Shown here: positions 19,864 through 29,429 of the stretch, in pieces
Layout: each line of letters begins with the position of its first letter
How positions within the stretch are numbered: the first letter of the stretch is position 1
NCBI GenBank assembly: GCA_030445275.1
Contig: JAUCSE010000025.1
Coordinates: 1 to 64,000, forward strand
Source: Mucilaginibacter sp.
Lineage (GTDB): Bacteria > Bacteroidota > Bacteroidia > Sphingobacteriales > Sphingobacteriaceae
Direction of reading: 5' to 3'
DNA length: 64,000 nucleotides
The notes under the pieces: model-generated
Databases searched by the model: none
The model's input: only the letters and a program-made list of their open reading frames with translations
What the model was told of the DNA's origin: nothing
Made by a program: the position numbers and the translations under genes

Positions 19864-20538
19864 TTAGTTTAACCCAATCTGCTTTTGGCCAGACATTATA
19901 ACAAAGGGCTTCGTTATTTCCTGTCCGTCTTTACTAATGATTTCTCCAGCCATTTGCTTTACCTCAATATTTACAAACCCTGTTTTCTGAAATATTTTTT
20001 TCACTTCATTTACTTCATAAAATGTGAAATCGGGTTGAGTCCAGGGAAGTTTTCCCCCATTGTTTTTTTCAATAAAGGCAAGGATAAAATTCCCCCCAGG
20101 CCTTAAAACACGATGGATTTCCGTGAAATGTAGTATCGGATTTTCCCAGAAATAAAGGGTATTTGCCGTGAAGCAACAATCAAAAAAATCATTATGAAAA
20201 TCCAATACTCCATCTTCTTTTACTTTGATAAATCGGGCACGGCCTTCTTTTGCTTTTAATGTATTGTTTGAGAGCGCTTTCTTCACCAACGCCTCCGAAG
20301 TATCGATGCCGTAATAGCAGATTCCTTTGGCTTTTTGAAAAAGAAAAGGAAGATGCTTCGCGTTACCAAAGCTTATTTCCAATACTTTTACATCAGTTAA
20401 TAATTCTAAACTCTCTATTGATTTGAAAATCATGATGTTATCAGGATGAGAGGTGTTATTCTTTGCTCCTTTGGCCGGTATTTCATCATGACAACGTATT
20501 TGCTTGCCCAATTCTTTAAAATCTATTTGCTTATCCAT
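19864..20538 (-). CDS. Class I SAM-dependent methyltransferase
   Basis: The 224-residue protein has the nucleotide-binding motif I as VKVLEISFGNAKHLPFL (about residues 52-68), then YYGIDTSEALVKKA and a motif IV-like FDCCFTANTLYFW. Next comes the LRPGGNFILAFIEK strand typical of Methyltransf_11 proteins. Substrate is not evident. It lies between a decayed remnant and a divergent AraC-family gene. The start ATG 20538 is the only good one. Confidence 0.8.
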   Translation of the reverse strand: MDKQIDFKELGKQIRCHDEIPAKGAKNNTSHPDNIMIFKSIESLELLTDVKVLEISFGNAKHLPFLFQKAKGICYYGIDTSEALVKKALSNNTLKAKEGRARFIKVKEDGVLDFHNDFFDCCFTANTLYFWENPILHFTEIHRVLRPGGNFILAFIEKNNGGKLPWTQPDFTFYEVNEVKKIFQKTGFVNIEVKQMAGEIISKDGQEITKPFVIMSGQKQIGLN

Positions 20539-20801
20539 GCTTTACATTATTGCATCTCTTTCCTGGTGCATTTCTATCAATTGTTTCAAATCTTCCTTAA
20601 AGGGTTATTAGGGTAAAGTGAACTGAATAGAAACAATGGTTTGACAACCATCCTTGTACTGAGAAATCATTTAGTAAGTCTGACAAAAATGGAAGAATAG
20701 CTGTGGAATGTTTTTACATCAAACGGATTTTCTTTTACATAAAAATGGATTTTTAAAGAATCCGTTCAGAATTGTTCCATTTTTTTATCATAATTGCCAT
20801 T

Positions 20802-21794
20802 ATGGGAATCAATGTTGGCAAGGATTATGGGACTTGGAAAAAGGTAGGTGGCAGCTTTGAGCATTTTCATAGGCATGAACATTTGGTAATTGAGAAAAAG
20901 GAGAAATACAGTTTTTCCTTTAGTGATGCAGAATTAGTGCAGATTACTACACCTGATATTTATATCGTGTACGGCGACGTTATGTTCAAACAGCACCAGC
21001 TGTATTTTCGGCCTACCAATGATGTGCCGGATATGATTAAATTACGCTTCACCTTGTCGGGTAATGGAACAATATATAATCATGTTAATAAGCAGAAATA
21101 TCTTTTTAATTCCAACCAGCAAAATATTATCTATATGCCCCAATTGGATGGTATAGGTGAATACGATACCCGACGTAACTACCGTTTCTTTGAAGTACAT
21201 TTTGCTAAAGAAAAGTTTCTGCAACTATCCGAAAATTCATGTAGGGCGCTCCAGGTTTTAGCTGACCATATGGATACGGGGCGTTATGCGCAAATAGCTG
21301 AACAAAATCTTCCCATTTCATTGGCGATGCATGGCTGCATACAAGATATTCTCAACTGTAATTACAGAGAAGGATTAAAACTGATGTTTCTTCAGTCAAA
21401 ATGTATAGAATTGCTTGTTCTTCAGGCCGAGGCCTTTGAAACGGCAGTTACAAAAAAACAAAATGTACCCTTAAAATCAGCATACGACAAGGACTGTATT
21501 TATTATGCCAGGGACTATCTGATTCAGAACATTCATCAGCCGCCTTCAATTGCACAGCTTGCAAAAGTATGCGGCATTAACGAGTTTAAACTTAAGCAGG
21601 GTTTTAAAGGACTGTTTGACAACAGCATATTTGGTTATTTAAGTGATTACAAATTAAATTATGCGAAAGAGTTGCTGTTGGAAGGTAAGCCCATAAAGTC
21701 AATCGCATTTGAACTCGGTTATTCCTCTGTCCAGCATTTTAGCACTGCGTTCCGGAAGAAATTCGCAATATCACCCGGTAAAGTGAAAATTTAA
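20802..21794 (+). CDS. AraC-family transcriptional regulator
   Basis: The start is ATG 20802 (330 residues). A longer frame would need a TTG at 20772 and adds only hydrophobic residues. The N-terminal 200 residues form a cupin-like sensor region. The C-terminal 100 residues carry two helix-turn-helix units: SIAQLAKVCGINEFKLKQGF, then IKSIAFELGYSSVQHFSTAF, ending in the FRKKFAISPGKVK signature. The pattern resembles PchR-type regulators. It is followed by a 260-base gap and the SDR/amidohydrolase genes in the same direction. Confidence 0.85.
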   Translation: MGINVGKDYGTWKKVGGSFEHFHRHEHLVIEKKEKYSFSFSDAELVQITTPDIYIVYGDVMFKQHQLYFRPTNDVPDMIKLRFTLSGNGTIYNHVNKQKYLFNSNQQNIIYMPQLDGIGEYDTRRNYRFFEVHFAKEKFLQLSENSCRALQVLADHMDTGRYAQIAEQNLPISLAMHGCIQDILNCNYREGLKLMFLQSKCIELLVLQAEAFETAVTKKQNVPLKSAYDKDCIYYARDYLIQNIHQPPSIAQLAKVCGINEFKLKQGFKGLFDNSIFGYLSDYKLNYAKELLLEGKPIKSIAFELGYSSVQHFSTAFRKKFAISPGKVKI

Positions 21795-22050
21795 AGTTGG
21801 CTATCTCTGCCGATACCGCCTCATTGGGCAAGTCAGATGATTCCGAACTTGTCCTGTTTTTTTGATACTAAATGCGTTTCATGTGCGGAAGCCTCCTTGT
21901 TGTGGAATAGCAAATAGTTAATTCTACAACAGCTTAGCCATTATGATTAACCATGAATAGTCCTATATCTGCCACCAATGGTGCATTGCGGCTTAAAAGT
22001 TGAGTGTGTTTCTTTGCACTTGTATATTTTATGAACCCTCATAAGTATGC

Positions 22051-22082
22051 AACATGCGAATAGTTACACTTGAAGAGCATAT
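22051..22082 (+). repeat. Direct repeat copy 1 (duplicated amidohydrolase 5' end)
   Basis: These 32 bases match 22862-22893 at 31 positions (one G/A difference). They contain the ATG and the first ten codons of the downstream amidohydrolase (MRIVTLEEHI). The copy sits immediately before the real start of the SDR gene, in frame with it. Confidence 0.9.
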
Positions 22083-22083
22083 C

Positions 22084-22809
22084 ATGATGAAAACAGTATT
22101 AATCACCGGGGCAAACAAAGGAATCGGTTTTGAAACCGCCAGGCAACTGGCACAATTGAACCATTTTGTTTATTTAGGTAGCAGGGATAAAGAACACGGA
22201 TTGGAAGCTATTCAAAAATTGAATGATCTGGGCATAACTAACGTGGAAACTATAATAATTGATGTGGCCGATATTAATTCTGTCCGTCAGGCAAGGCAGG
22301 AATTGGAGGCTAAAATTAGTTCACTAGATATTTTGATAAATAATGCAGGTATTCCTGGCGATCAACCTCAGGATTTTTCTACAGGTGGCCTGGAAAACCT
22401 GCGCAAGATATTCGATACTAATTTTTTTGGTGCTATACAAACCACGCAGGAATTTTTGCCGCTGCTGAGAAAATCGGCTCAACCATCCATCATCAATGTT
22501 TCCAGTGAAGTTGGTTCTATCTCCATGCGCACTGAGGCAGGAAGAAACACAAACCGGGATAAATACAATGCATACGGGTCTTCTAAAACTGCTTTAAACG
22601 CATTTACAGTAATGCTGGCTAATGAGCTTAGTGATGCCGGCTTTAGCGTTAACAGCGTTACACCTGGATATACTGCTACCGACCTAAACCAATTTCAGGG
22701 AGCTAAAACCGTAGAGCAGGGTGCAATGCCCATCGTAAAATTGGCAACACAATCCCATCCGGACACTACTGCAAAGTTCTTTAAAGATGGGGGCGAGGTT
22801 CCCTGGTAA
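22084..22809 (+). CDS. Short-chain dehydrogenase/reductase
   Basis: The classical SDR pattern is complete: TGANKGIG cofactor loop near the N-terminus, NNAG in the middle, catalytic Ser in INVSSEVGS, and Tyr/Lys in YGSSK. It is an NAD(P)H-dependent oxidoreductase of unknown substrate, about 240 residues. An ATG 30 bases further upstream (22054) is in frame but belongs to a duplicated copy of the downstream gene's 5' end, so the native start is the ATG-ATG pair at 22084/22087. The gene lies between AraC-type regulators, next to an amidohydrolase, and is flanked by the 32-bp direct repeats. Confidence 0.85.
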   Translation: MMKTVLITGANKGIGFETARQLAQLNHFVYLGSRDKEHGLEAIQKLNDLGITNVETIIIDVADINSVRQARQELEAKISSLDILINNAGIPGDQPQDFSTGGLENLRKIFDTNFFGAIQTTQEFLPLLRKSAQPSIINVSSEVGSISMRTEAGRNTNRDKYNAYGSSKTALNAFTVMLANELSDAGFSVNSVTPGYTATDLNQFQGAKTVEQGAMPIVKLATQSHPDTTAKFFKDGGEVPW

Positions 22810-22861
22810 TCAATATAATGACCTCGCCTTAATATACAACAAACGTTTTATTTATCAATTT

Positions 22862-22893
22862 AACATGCGAATAGTTACACTTGAAGAACATAT
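22862..22893 (+). repeat. Direct repeat copy 2 (native amidohydrolase 5' end)
   Basis: The second copy of the 32-bp repeat holds the native start of the amidohydrolase at 22865. The repeat period is 811 bp and encloses exactly the SDR gene. Confidence 0.9.
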
Positions 22894-23851
22894 TTCCTTT
22901 CCCGAAATGGCAGACAAAATACCTAAAGAAGCTTTAGGTGGTTTTGGTCAATCAGAAAGGATGCAACAGCTTACCCCAAAACTGGCCGATATTACCGGAG
23001 AGCGTTTAAAATCAATGGATGATAATGGCATTACGATGCAGGTATTGTCTGTCGATAGTTCAGGCGCTAACCTGGTAAGTGCGGAGGAAGGTCCGGCTTT
23101 TGCCATGCAATATAATGATCTGATTGCGGCAAAGATTGCGGGTTTTGAGAACCGGTTTACCGCCTTTGCTCATCTGCCAATGACAGCTCCCATGGCTGCT
23201 GCTGATGAACTAGAACGGGCAGTAAAAGAGCATCATTTCCGCGGTGCCATGATCCGAGGGCTGACACAGAATAAGTTTTTAGATCAACCCGAATTTGCAC
23301 CGATATTTGAACGCGCTGAAAAGCTGGATGTGCCTGTTTATCTGCACCCCGGCCTGCCGCCAAAGGGAATAGCAGATATTTACTATAGTGGCTTGCCTAA
23401 TCATTCAGGTATGGCAGAAGCTCTGGCCTGCTACGGCTGGGGATGGCACTCAGAAACTGCTCTGCATGTTTTACGCCTGCTCTATTCAGGAATTTTCGAT
23501 AGGTATCCCAAACTAAAACTAATTATTGGCCATATGGGAGAAATGCTGCCAATGATGATGGCAAGATCGGAGAGAGCCTTTAAACCCGGAAACGGAGGAG
23601 CCAACCAGCGCACGCTTACCGATACTTTCCATCAGCAGATTCATATTACTACCAGCGGTTTTTTTACACAACCGCCATTAAAAATTGCTTTAGATACTTT
23701 TGGCATTGATAATATTATGTTTTCTGTTGATTATCCGTTTAGTACAAACGAAATGGGTACTGAATTTTTGAATGCGATTGAGCTTTCTGATGAACAAGTA
23801 TCAAAAATTGCTCATGGAAATGCAGACAAACTACTGAAATTGAAGATATAA
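22865..23851 (+). CDS. Amidohydrolase-family decarboxylase-like protein
   Basis: The start is ATG 22865 (328 residues). An ATG at 22787 in the same frame lies inside the SDR gene and would add 26 unrelated residues. The N-terminal LEEH motif, the mid-protein VYLHPGLPP block and the C-terminal IMFSVDYPF Asp are the metal ligands of the ACMSD/gamma-resorcylate decarboxylase branch of the amidohydrolases. These enzymes remove a carboxyl group from aromatic acids, or the reverse. Substrate is not determined. It is followed by an AraC-family gene 16 bases later. Confidence 0.85.
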   Translation: MRIVTLEEHISFPEMADKIPKEALGGFGQSERMQQLTPKLADITGERLKSMDDNGITMQVLSVDSSGANLVSAEEGPAFAMQYNDLIAAKIAGFENRFTAFAHLPMTAPMAAADELERAVKEHHFRGAMIRGLTQNKFLDQPEFAPIFERAEKLDVPVYLHPGLPPKGIADIYYSGLPNHSGMAEALACYGWGWHSETALHVLRLLYSGIFDRYPKLKLIIGHMGEMLPMMMARSERAFKPGNGGANQRTLTDTFHQQIHITTSGFFTQPPLKIALDTFGIDNIMFSVDYPFSTNEMGTEFLNAIELSDEQVSKIAHGNADKLLKLKI

Positions 23852-23867
23852 AGGTATTTTTGTATTG

Positions 23868-24722
23868 ATGAAAAGCATCCCGGTTGATAAGTTACAGGAC
23901 CAGACAAGTGCAGGTTTACAGATCAAGGTTTTTAGCCTCGACGATAAGCCGCAAAACAAAACTGAAAGGCCCGATGCTCATCGGGATGATCATTATATTT
24001 TTTTTCTGCTTACAAACGGTTCAGGAGCATTAAAGGTCGACTTTCAGGACATCGTTCTTACGGCCGGTCAGCTTTACTATGTATTACCGTCACAAGTTCA
24101 TTACCGGATAAAAACTGATCGCGCTGAAGGATGGTTTCTGGCGGTGGACACTTCATTAATTCCTGCGGATTTCAGGGATGTTTTTGAGCGACGGCTAAAC
24201 TTACAAGGTCCCCGCAGGCCAACGGATTACGAATTAAAGCAGTATTTAAACCTGCTAGGCCTTTTGCGTAATGAATTTATTGAACGACAGGGTGACAAAT
24301 ATTACTTACCAATTATCCATACCCTTGTCCAATCATTTTTGGCGATGGCAGCCAGTACCTATAATTCAGTAGAAACTATAGAAAATAAACATACACGATC
24401 TGTGGAACTTGCCCGTCAATTTAAAAATTTACTTACAGCACATAGCCATACCATCAAAAGCCCGTCGGCATATGCCTCAAAGCTTAATGTTTCATCCGGT
24501 TATTTAAATGAAGCCATAAAAAAAGTTACCGGCTCAACGGTAAGTTATTGGATTCAACAAGAAGTATTCAGCGAAGCTAAGCGCTTGTTATATCATAGTG
24601 ATGTTGATGTAAAACAAATAGCTCATGAATTGGGATATACGGATTACTCCTATTTTATTCGCTCTTTTCGTAAGGCATCCGGGTTGTCGCCATTAAGATT
24701 CAGGATGCTTAACCGCAAGTAA
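23868..24722 (+). CDS. AraC-family transcriptional regulator
   Basis: The start is ATG 23868 (284 residues; a TTG one codon earlier is less likely). A cupin-type sensor region (DDHYIFFLLTNGSGALKVDF, AGQLYYVLPSQVHY) is followed by a C-terminal AraC domain. That domain has SAYASKLNVSSGYLNEAIKK and VKQIAHELGYTDYSYFIRSF, ending FRKASGLSPLRFR. It is probably co-transcribed with the amidohydrolase and may control the SDR/amidohydrolase pair. Confidence 0.85.
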   Translation: MKSIPVDKLQDQTSAGLQIKVFSLDDKPQNKTERPDAHRDDHYIFFLLTNGSGALKVDFQDIVLTAGQLYYVLPSQVHYRIKTDRAEGWFLAVDTSLIPADFRDVFERRLNLQGPRRPTDYELKQYLNLLGLLRNEFIERQGDKYYLPIIHTLVQSFLAMAASTYNSVETIENKHTRSVELARQFKNLLTAHSHTIKSPSAYASKLNVSSGYLNEAIKKVTGSTVSYWIQQEVFSEAKRLLYHSDVDVKQIAHELGYTDYSYFIRSFRKASGLSPLRFRMLNRK

Positions 24723-25217
24723 TTTTCGAATACTTTACCTTCATAAGAGGTTAAAATATAATTGATTTTATGGTTGCCAAAGTTTGAATCAATTATTCAA
24801 ACCCTTTAATACCCTGCCGTTTTGCAAACCTAAATATTGCACAATTACCTAAATTTATTGAACATAGCTTATTGATCCCCAGACTGGACATAATTCGAAC
24901 CATTTGCTGGATCAATTGAAACTCTTAAACCTATTTGAAGTGGCTTAAGCGGGGTAAGATTCATCTATGGACTGCCCCAATGGCTATCTCCAGTATTCTA
25001 GTTCAGCCTAGGGGAAGCTCTTCGAATCCCTCTTTAGCAGATTTGAGACTATTAGCGGCGTCATACCTAACGAACAATTTATTTTATAATAGTCAAATTT
25101 CTTTTTATAAGTAACTGGATAGGTAATTTTACCTTACATAAGTAAAAGTAATAGCCCCAATTTTAAGTAGGGTTCGACACAGACAGTGGATAAACTATAG
25201 AATGCGACCGTTAAACG
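24723..25217. other. Intergenic stretch of 495 bases, nothing recognised
   Basis: No frame with protein-like content, no convincing RNA gene and no clear terminator is seen. The motif TTCGAATCC near 25021 resembles a tRNA T-loop but has no matching stems. Confidence 0.5.
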
Positions 25218-28200
25218 TCATTCAGATCGCAAACTCTTCACCGGATTTGCCAATGCTGCTTTAATTGATTGGATGCTTATGGTAATAAAGGCAATAATTG
25301 CAGCTATAAAGCCAGCCAATGCAAATACCCACCAACCTATAGTTATTCGGTATGCATAATCCTGCAACCATTTGTTCATTGCAAACCAGGCAATCGGTGT
25401 CGCAATTAATATGGCTATTAAAACCAACCGTATAAAATCCCCGGCTAATAACCTCACAATGCCGTTTACGCTGGCTCCTAATACTTTGCGAACACCAATT
25501 TCGCGGGTTCGTACCTGTGCAGTATAGGCGGCCAATCCCAACAAACCGAGGCAAGAGATAAATATGGCAATAAATGCGAAATAATTGAATAAATTACCCT
25601 CACGCTGTTCGCTCTGGTAAAGGCTGTTAAATACGTCGTCTAAAAATGCATAGCTAAATGGGAATTGGCCGTTATACTGCTTGAACTGTTTTGCGGCAGC
25701 GGCAATAACTTTAGGGGCATCGCGGCCTTCTGTTTTTATATACATAGTCCCCAAAAAATCAGGCGAGTAACTAAAAACCGCAGGCCCTATCTTTTCTTTC
25801 AAGGAGGCAAAATGAAAGTCTTTTACCACACCGATGATGGTCCCTTTAGTTCTGAACATCCGGAACCGTTGGCCTATAGGATTTTTCATACCTAATTCCT
25901 TCACAGCAGTTTCGTTTAAAATGAAATGTGCACTATCGGCTACAGCGCCTGTAAAACCTTTACCTTGTAACATTTCTATTTTAAAGAAGGGTATAAAATC
26001 TTTGTCAATTGTCATGTTGTGCATAATAACAACCTGACTTGGCAATTTACCGTCCCAATCGTTATCACCGTTAAAGCCGCTCATGTCTACGATATTTGAA
26101 CTTGCGCGGGTTATTCCTAAAACGCCCGGTTGTTTTAGTAATTCAGCTTTGGCGGTACGGTAATGCTTAGACATATCGTGGTTCATCCATAAAGAAAGCG
26201 TGTGGCTCTTGTCATACCCTAATTGTTTCGAACGGATATAGTTTAACTGGGATGTTATTACAATTGTGCCAACGATCAAGACTACCGAAAATGTGAATTG
26301 TGTAACCACCAGTATTTTACGGAACAAGACATCACCCATCCTATCCGAAATTTTGCCCTTCAAAGCCTTTAGCGGATCGAAAGATGAGAGTAATAAAGCA
26401 GGATAAATACTGGATGCCGCCAAAGTGCCTGTAATAGCAGCTAACAAAGTGAACCAAACATGGTAGTTGGCCAGGTCAAATGTGAGTTGCTTACCCGAAA
26501 GTTGATTAATCACTGGCATTAATAAATAGGTAAGCCCAAAAGCCAGCAAACATGCGATCAAAAACAGCAGGGTTGTTTCGATCATAAATTGGGCAAAAAG
26601 CTGCGCCTTGGCCGCACCAACTATTTTACGCATGCTAATTTCCTTTGCCCGTAGCATTGAACGCGCAGTTGACAGGTTTACATAGTTGATACAGGCTATT
26701 ACCAGCGTAAGCAACGCGATAAGCATAAAAATTCTGACAGTTGAAATACCTTTATCGGTTAGGTCGGCATTATACAAATGCATTTTTGCAAGTGGAAGTA
26801 ACAAATAGGTTCCATCGGTATCTTCGGGCCTGAAACTGAGATGTATTTTTTGTAGCTGGGTTCCCAGCCTTTGCGTATCGATTCCTGGTTTAAGCAGTAA
26901 ATAGGTTTCGAAGGCATAAAAATCAAAATTGGTGTTCAGGTCGATATGATTTCCAAGCATTTTTTTGATATGAACGCTCATTGGCATGATCATATCGTAA
27001 TTAAGGCTCGAGTTTTTCGGAAAATTGTTTATAATGCCACTAACCGTTAAAAAAACCTGGTCATCGCCTATAATTACTTTACCAATAGGATCGGCAGCAC
27101 CAAAGTATTTTTTAGCGGTTTCATTTGTAATTACTACGGAGTTGTCATCTATAAATGGTTTAGACGGATTTCCTTCAATAATTGGAAAATCGAATATCGT
27201 AAAGAAGGAGGGATCGGCAAATGTTACCTTTTCATTGACGAAAACCTTGTCTTGAAACTTAAATAAGTTGAAGTTGGCCGGTGTGAGGCGTACGTAATCA
27301 AGTACAGCAGGTAATCGCTGTTTTGAAACGGGGGCCATCGGCGCTACAATAGAGGTAAATATTTGCGCGCTGCTACCAGTTCCGCCAGAAGTCTCGAGTC
27401 TGTAAATGTTTGCTGCTTGTTTATGGAAACCATCAAAACTCAACTCATTTTGCACCCATAATAATATTAGGATGCCAATTGCCAATCCGGCGGTAAGGCC
27501 GGCGATGTTTATGAAAGAATAAAATTTGTTTTTTAACAAATTACGCCAGGCCGTTTTGATGTAATTTTTGAGCATGTAATTGCGGTTTAATTTTACAGGA
27601 GCCCAACTTGACGGGCTTCCTGAACGCAATAATACCGACGGTAAGTGTGATGGGATGGCCAACTTATCATTTGGCAACTCTTTTTTCAAGTCATTCTTAT
27701 ATTCCACCGGGGTTTTGCCGGTCATCTCTTTGAATACGCGGTTGAATGTTCTTTGGGAATTAAACCCCGACTCGTATGCAATCCCCAACAACGTGAGGTG
27801 ATCGTGGGCTGGGTCGCGCATCTTCCGGGCAGTTTCACGAACCCTGAACTCATTAATAAAGTCGCTGAAATTCTTTTCCAACCCCACATTAATAATCCGC
27901 GATAAATCGTGCGGGTGGATATTCAGCTTTACTGCCAGGGAGGTCAATGTCAGTTCGGCATCCGCGTAAAAACGTTTTGCGGTTACGGTTTCCTTCAGTC
28001 TGCGGCTTTTTTCCCTGGCATCATATCTATCTGTTATCGGCGTGTCCAGTTGTGTGCTGCTATCTGATTTTAACATCACTTCGGCGGCCATGCCCATAAG
28101 CACAAAAGCAACGGCAAAGCTCAATACATCATTAAAAAGCCATAAGATGCAAAGCAATGCGAGCAGGTGCAAGGCCTTATTCAACCGGCGGAAAGCAAAG

Positions 28201-28637
28201 CGCGGCCTATCCATTAACACCGGCTGCAAGCGGTTATAAAAATGCTGGATCAACCGGTGCGACCAGTATAAATAAATGATAACCGAAATTACCGCCAGCC
28301 AACCCGGCATCCAATACGCAACCAGCAAAGGGCAAAAATGCAGAAGATCCTTTCGGGCAAATTGCAGGTTTGGTGCCGTCATCCGCCGCACATAAAAATA
28401 TAGCAGCGGCCCCAGCGCCGGTAAAAAAATTGGCGAAAGCCCGCCGGTCTTCAATATAATTACAGCTAAAGCGGCACTTAAAAACAGGCTGGCTGCCCGG
28501 TTTTCTCTTTTTGCCAATGCTAAAAGCAGCGCAAGTGTAAACCCCGGAAACAGGGTTGCCATGGCAGCCACATGGTACAGGTTAATATCGAATATATCAG
28601 GATTCAAATAAGTCAAATAGCCGAAAGGTTGTTCCAA
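25218..28637 (-). CDS. AraC-type membrane regulator fused to a MacB/FtsX permease
   Basis: One frame of 1139 residues joins two proteins. Residues about 20-190 form five or six membrane helices. Residues about 205-325 are an AraC DNA-binding domain (TLTSLAVKLNIHPHDLSRII, then LLGIAYESGFNSQRTFNRVF). From residue 355 (MLKNYIKTAWRNLLKNKF) it is a full ABC permease with an N-terminal helix, a periplasmic MacB-type domain, three helices, a second periplasmic domain and a C-terminal FtsX core (TREIGVRKVLGAS). No ribosome-binding site is visible before residue 355. The first codon of the longest frame (TTG 28637) overlaps a TAAATTTG promoter-like element, so translation may begin at TTG 28607 or ATG 28562. 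No ATPase gene is adjacent. Confidence 0.8.
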   Translation of the reverse strand: MEQPFGYLTYLNPDIFDINLYHVAAMATLFPGFTLALLLALAKRENRAASLFLSAALAVIILKTGGLSPIFLPALGPLLYFYVRRMTAPNLQFARKDLLHFCPLLVAYWMPGWLAVISVIIYLYWSHRLIQHFYNRLQPVLMDRPRFAFRRLNKALHLLALLCILWLFNDVLSFAVAFVLMGMAAEVMLKSDSSTQLDTPITDRYDAREKSRRLKETVTAKRFYADAELTLTSLAVKLNIHPHDLSRIINVGLEKNFSDFINEFRVRETARKMRDPAHDHLTLLGIAYESGFNSQRTFNRVFKEMTGKTPVEYKNDLKKELPNDKLAIPSHLPSVLLRSGSPSSWAPVKLNRNYMLKNYIKTAWRNLLKNKFYSFINIAGLTAGLAIGILILLWVQNELSFDGFHKQAANIYRLETSGGTGSSAQIFTSIVAPMAPVSKQRLPAVLDYVRLTPANFNLFKFQDKVFVNEKVTFADPSFFTIFDFPIIEGNPSKPFIDDNSVVITNETAKKYFGAADPIGKVIIGDDQVFLTVSGIINNFPKNSSLNYDMIMPMSVHIKKMLGNHIDLNTNFDFYAFETYLLLKPGIDTQRLGTQLQKIHLSFRPEDTDGTYLLLPLAKMHLYNADLTDKGISTVRIFMLIALLTLVIACINYVNLSTARSMLRAKEISMRKIVGAAKAQLFAQFMIETTLLFLIACLLAFGLTYLLMPVINQLSGKQLTFDLANYHVWFTLLAAITGTLAASSIYPALLLSSFDPLKALKGKISDRMGDVLFRKILVVTQFTFSVVLIVGTIVITSQLNYIRSKQLGYDKSHTLSLWMNHDMSKHYRTAKAELLKQPGVLGITRASSNIVDMSGFNGDNDWDGKLPSQVVIMHNMTIDKDFIPFFKIEMLQGKGFTGAVADSAHFILNETAVKELGMKNPIGQRFRMFRTKGTIIGVVKDFHFASLKEKIGPAVFSYSPDFLGTMYIKTEGRDAPKVIAAAAKQFKQYNGQFPFSYAFLDDVFNSLYQSEQREGNLFNYFAFIAIFISCLGLLGLAAYTAQVRTREIGVRKVLGASVNGIVRLLAGDFIRLVLIAILIATPIAWFAMNKWLQDYAYRITIGWWVFALAGFIAAIIAFITISIQSIKAALANPVKSLRSE

Positions 28638-28807
28638 ATTTACAACAAATAATGTACACGAAATTATGCGCCAATAAATATGTAGTATTTAACGATAGCG
28701 AAAATAGGGCGTTCGGTCGTCGTGTGTATCGGTTTCGCCGGTTTGCTGTATTGTTGAAAATAAGTATACAAAACAAAAAACTGCTCTACTTTCGTAAAGC
28801 TGCTCAG

Positions 28808-28831
28808 TCCCGAGGCTGGGCTCGAACCAAC
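28808..28831 (-). pseudogene. tRNA 3'-end fragment (T-arm plus acceptor half)
   Basis: On the minus strand a perfect T-arm occurs (GTTGG stem, TTCGAGC loop, CCAGC), followed by CTCGGGA, a normal 3' acceptor strand. The matching 5' strand TCCCGAG and the D- and anticodon arms are absent upstream. The sequence fits the 3' end of a Bacteroidota tRNA-Asn as I recall it. Such fragments are left when an element integrates at a tRNA 3' end. Confidence 0.5.
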
Positions 28832-28885
28832 AGATATTACTTATAAAACCAACCGACTGTCAGATCAAGTAGTGGTTATTACAAT

Positions 28886-29063
28886 TTGCCAGGAATTTTT
28901 GAAAATGCTTCAATCAATCAGCAGCACGCTATTTTAAATAAGGAGTTCAAACATGGTCTCACATTTAAAGAGAGGATGTTTAGAATACCATGGATACATC
29001 CAGATTTTGAACATAACCTATTGAAATTAAAACAATTAAGGCTGCTCGAAATCGAACAGCCTC
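28886..29063 (+). pseudogene. C-terminal fragment of a large serine recombinase
   Basis: A frame without a proper start reads NQQHAILNKEFKHGLTFKER, then RIPWIHPDFEHNLLKLKQLR and LLEIEQP. This resembles the C-terminal end of Bacteroidota site-specific recombinases with a zinc-ribbon domain. The catalytic and zinc domains are missing and the frame runs on through the attachment-like repeat at 29091. It is a relic of an older element. Confidence 0.45.
29039..29062 (-). terminator. Hairpin next to the leftmost tRNA-end repeat
   Basis: AGGCTG and CAGCCT arms plus inner TCG/CGA pairs form a stem, with a T-rich stretch after it on the minus strand. It lies 28 bases beyond the GCGGAGAGGGAGG repeat at 29091. 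At all three copies a hairpin stands on this side of the repeat, as expected for the terminator of a minus-strand tRNA. Confidence 0.5.
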
Positions 29064-29090
29064 ATAATAATTTCAACGGAATCTCGTATT

Positions 29091-29103
29091 GCGGAGAGGG
29101 AGG
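29091..29103 (-). repeat. tRNA-Ser 3'-end repeat, copy 1 (putative att site)
   Basis: GCGGAGAGGGAGG is identical to the 3' end of tRNA-Ser(GGA) at 52230-52242 and to 34493-34505. The similarity to the tRNA ends after 13 bases. It is proposed as the outer attachment site of the island stack. Confidence 0.6.
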
Positions 29104-29429
29104 ATTTGGAATTTCTTATTATAATTATCTGTAAATCAAATAGTTATAAACTAAATTGTATCCATTGCCACGATTTTGCCACGATCTTCAAAATACAACA
29201 AAAATGAACAAAATCGTCAGCCTTTCCGGTTTATATCATCAGCTATCAACTGCTTTAGTTTACATAAGCCAAAGCCCCTATAACTGTAAATCGTTTTCTT
29301 GTATAAAGGTAAGAAAAGAGACCTTAATAAGAAAAGAACAAGGTATTTTTAAAATAGTATCGTTGATAATGCGGGAATCTTGGACTATAGGATTTAAAAG
29401 TCGAAGTTTATACATATTAGAGGAGAAAG

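Noticed and set aside
25006..25040. tRNA-like TTCGAATCC motif
   Set aside because: No paired T-stem or acceptor stem can be drawn around it.
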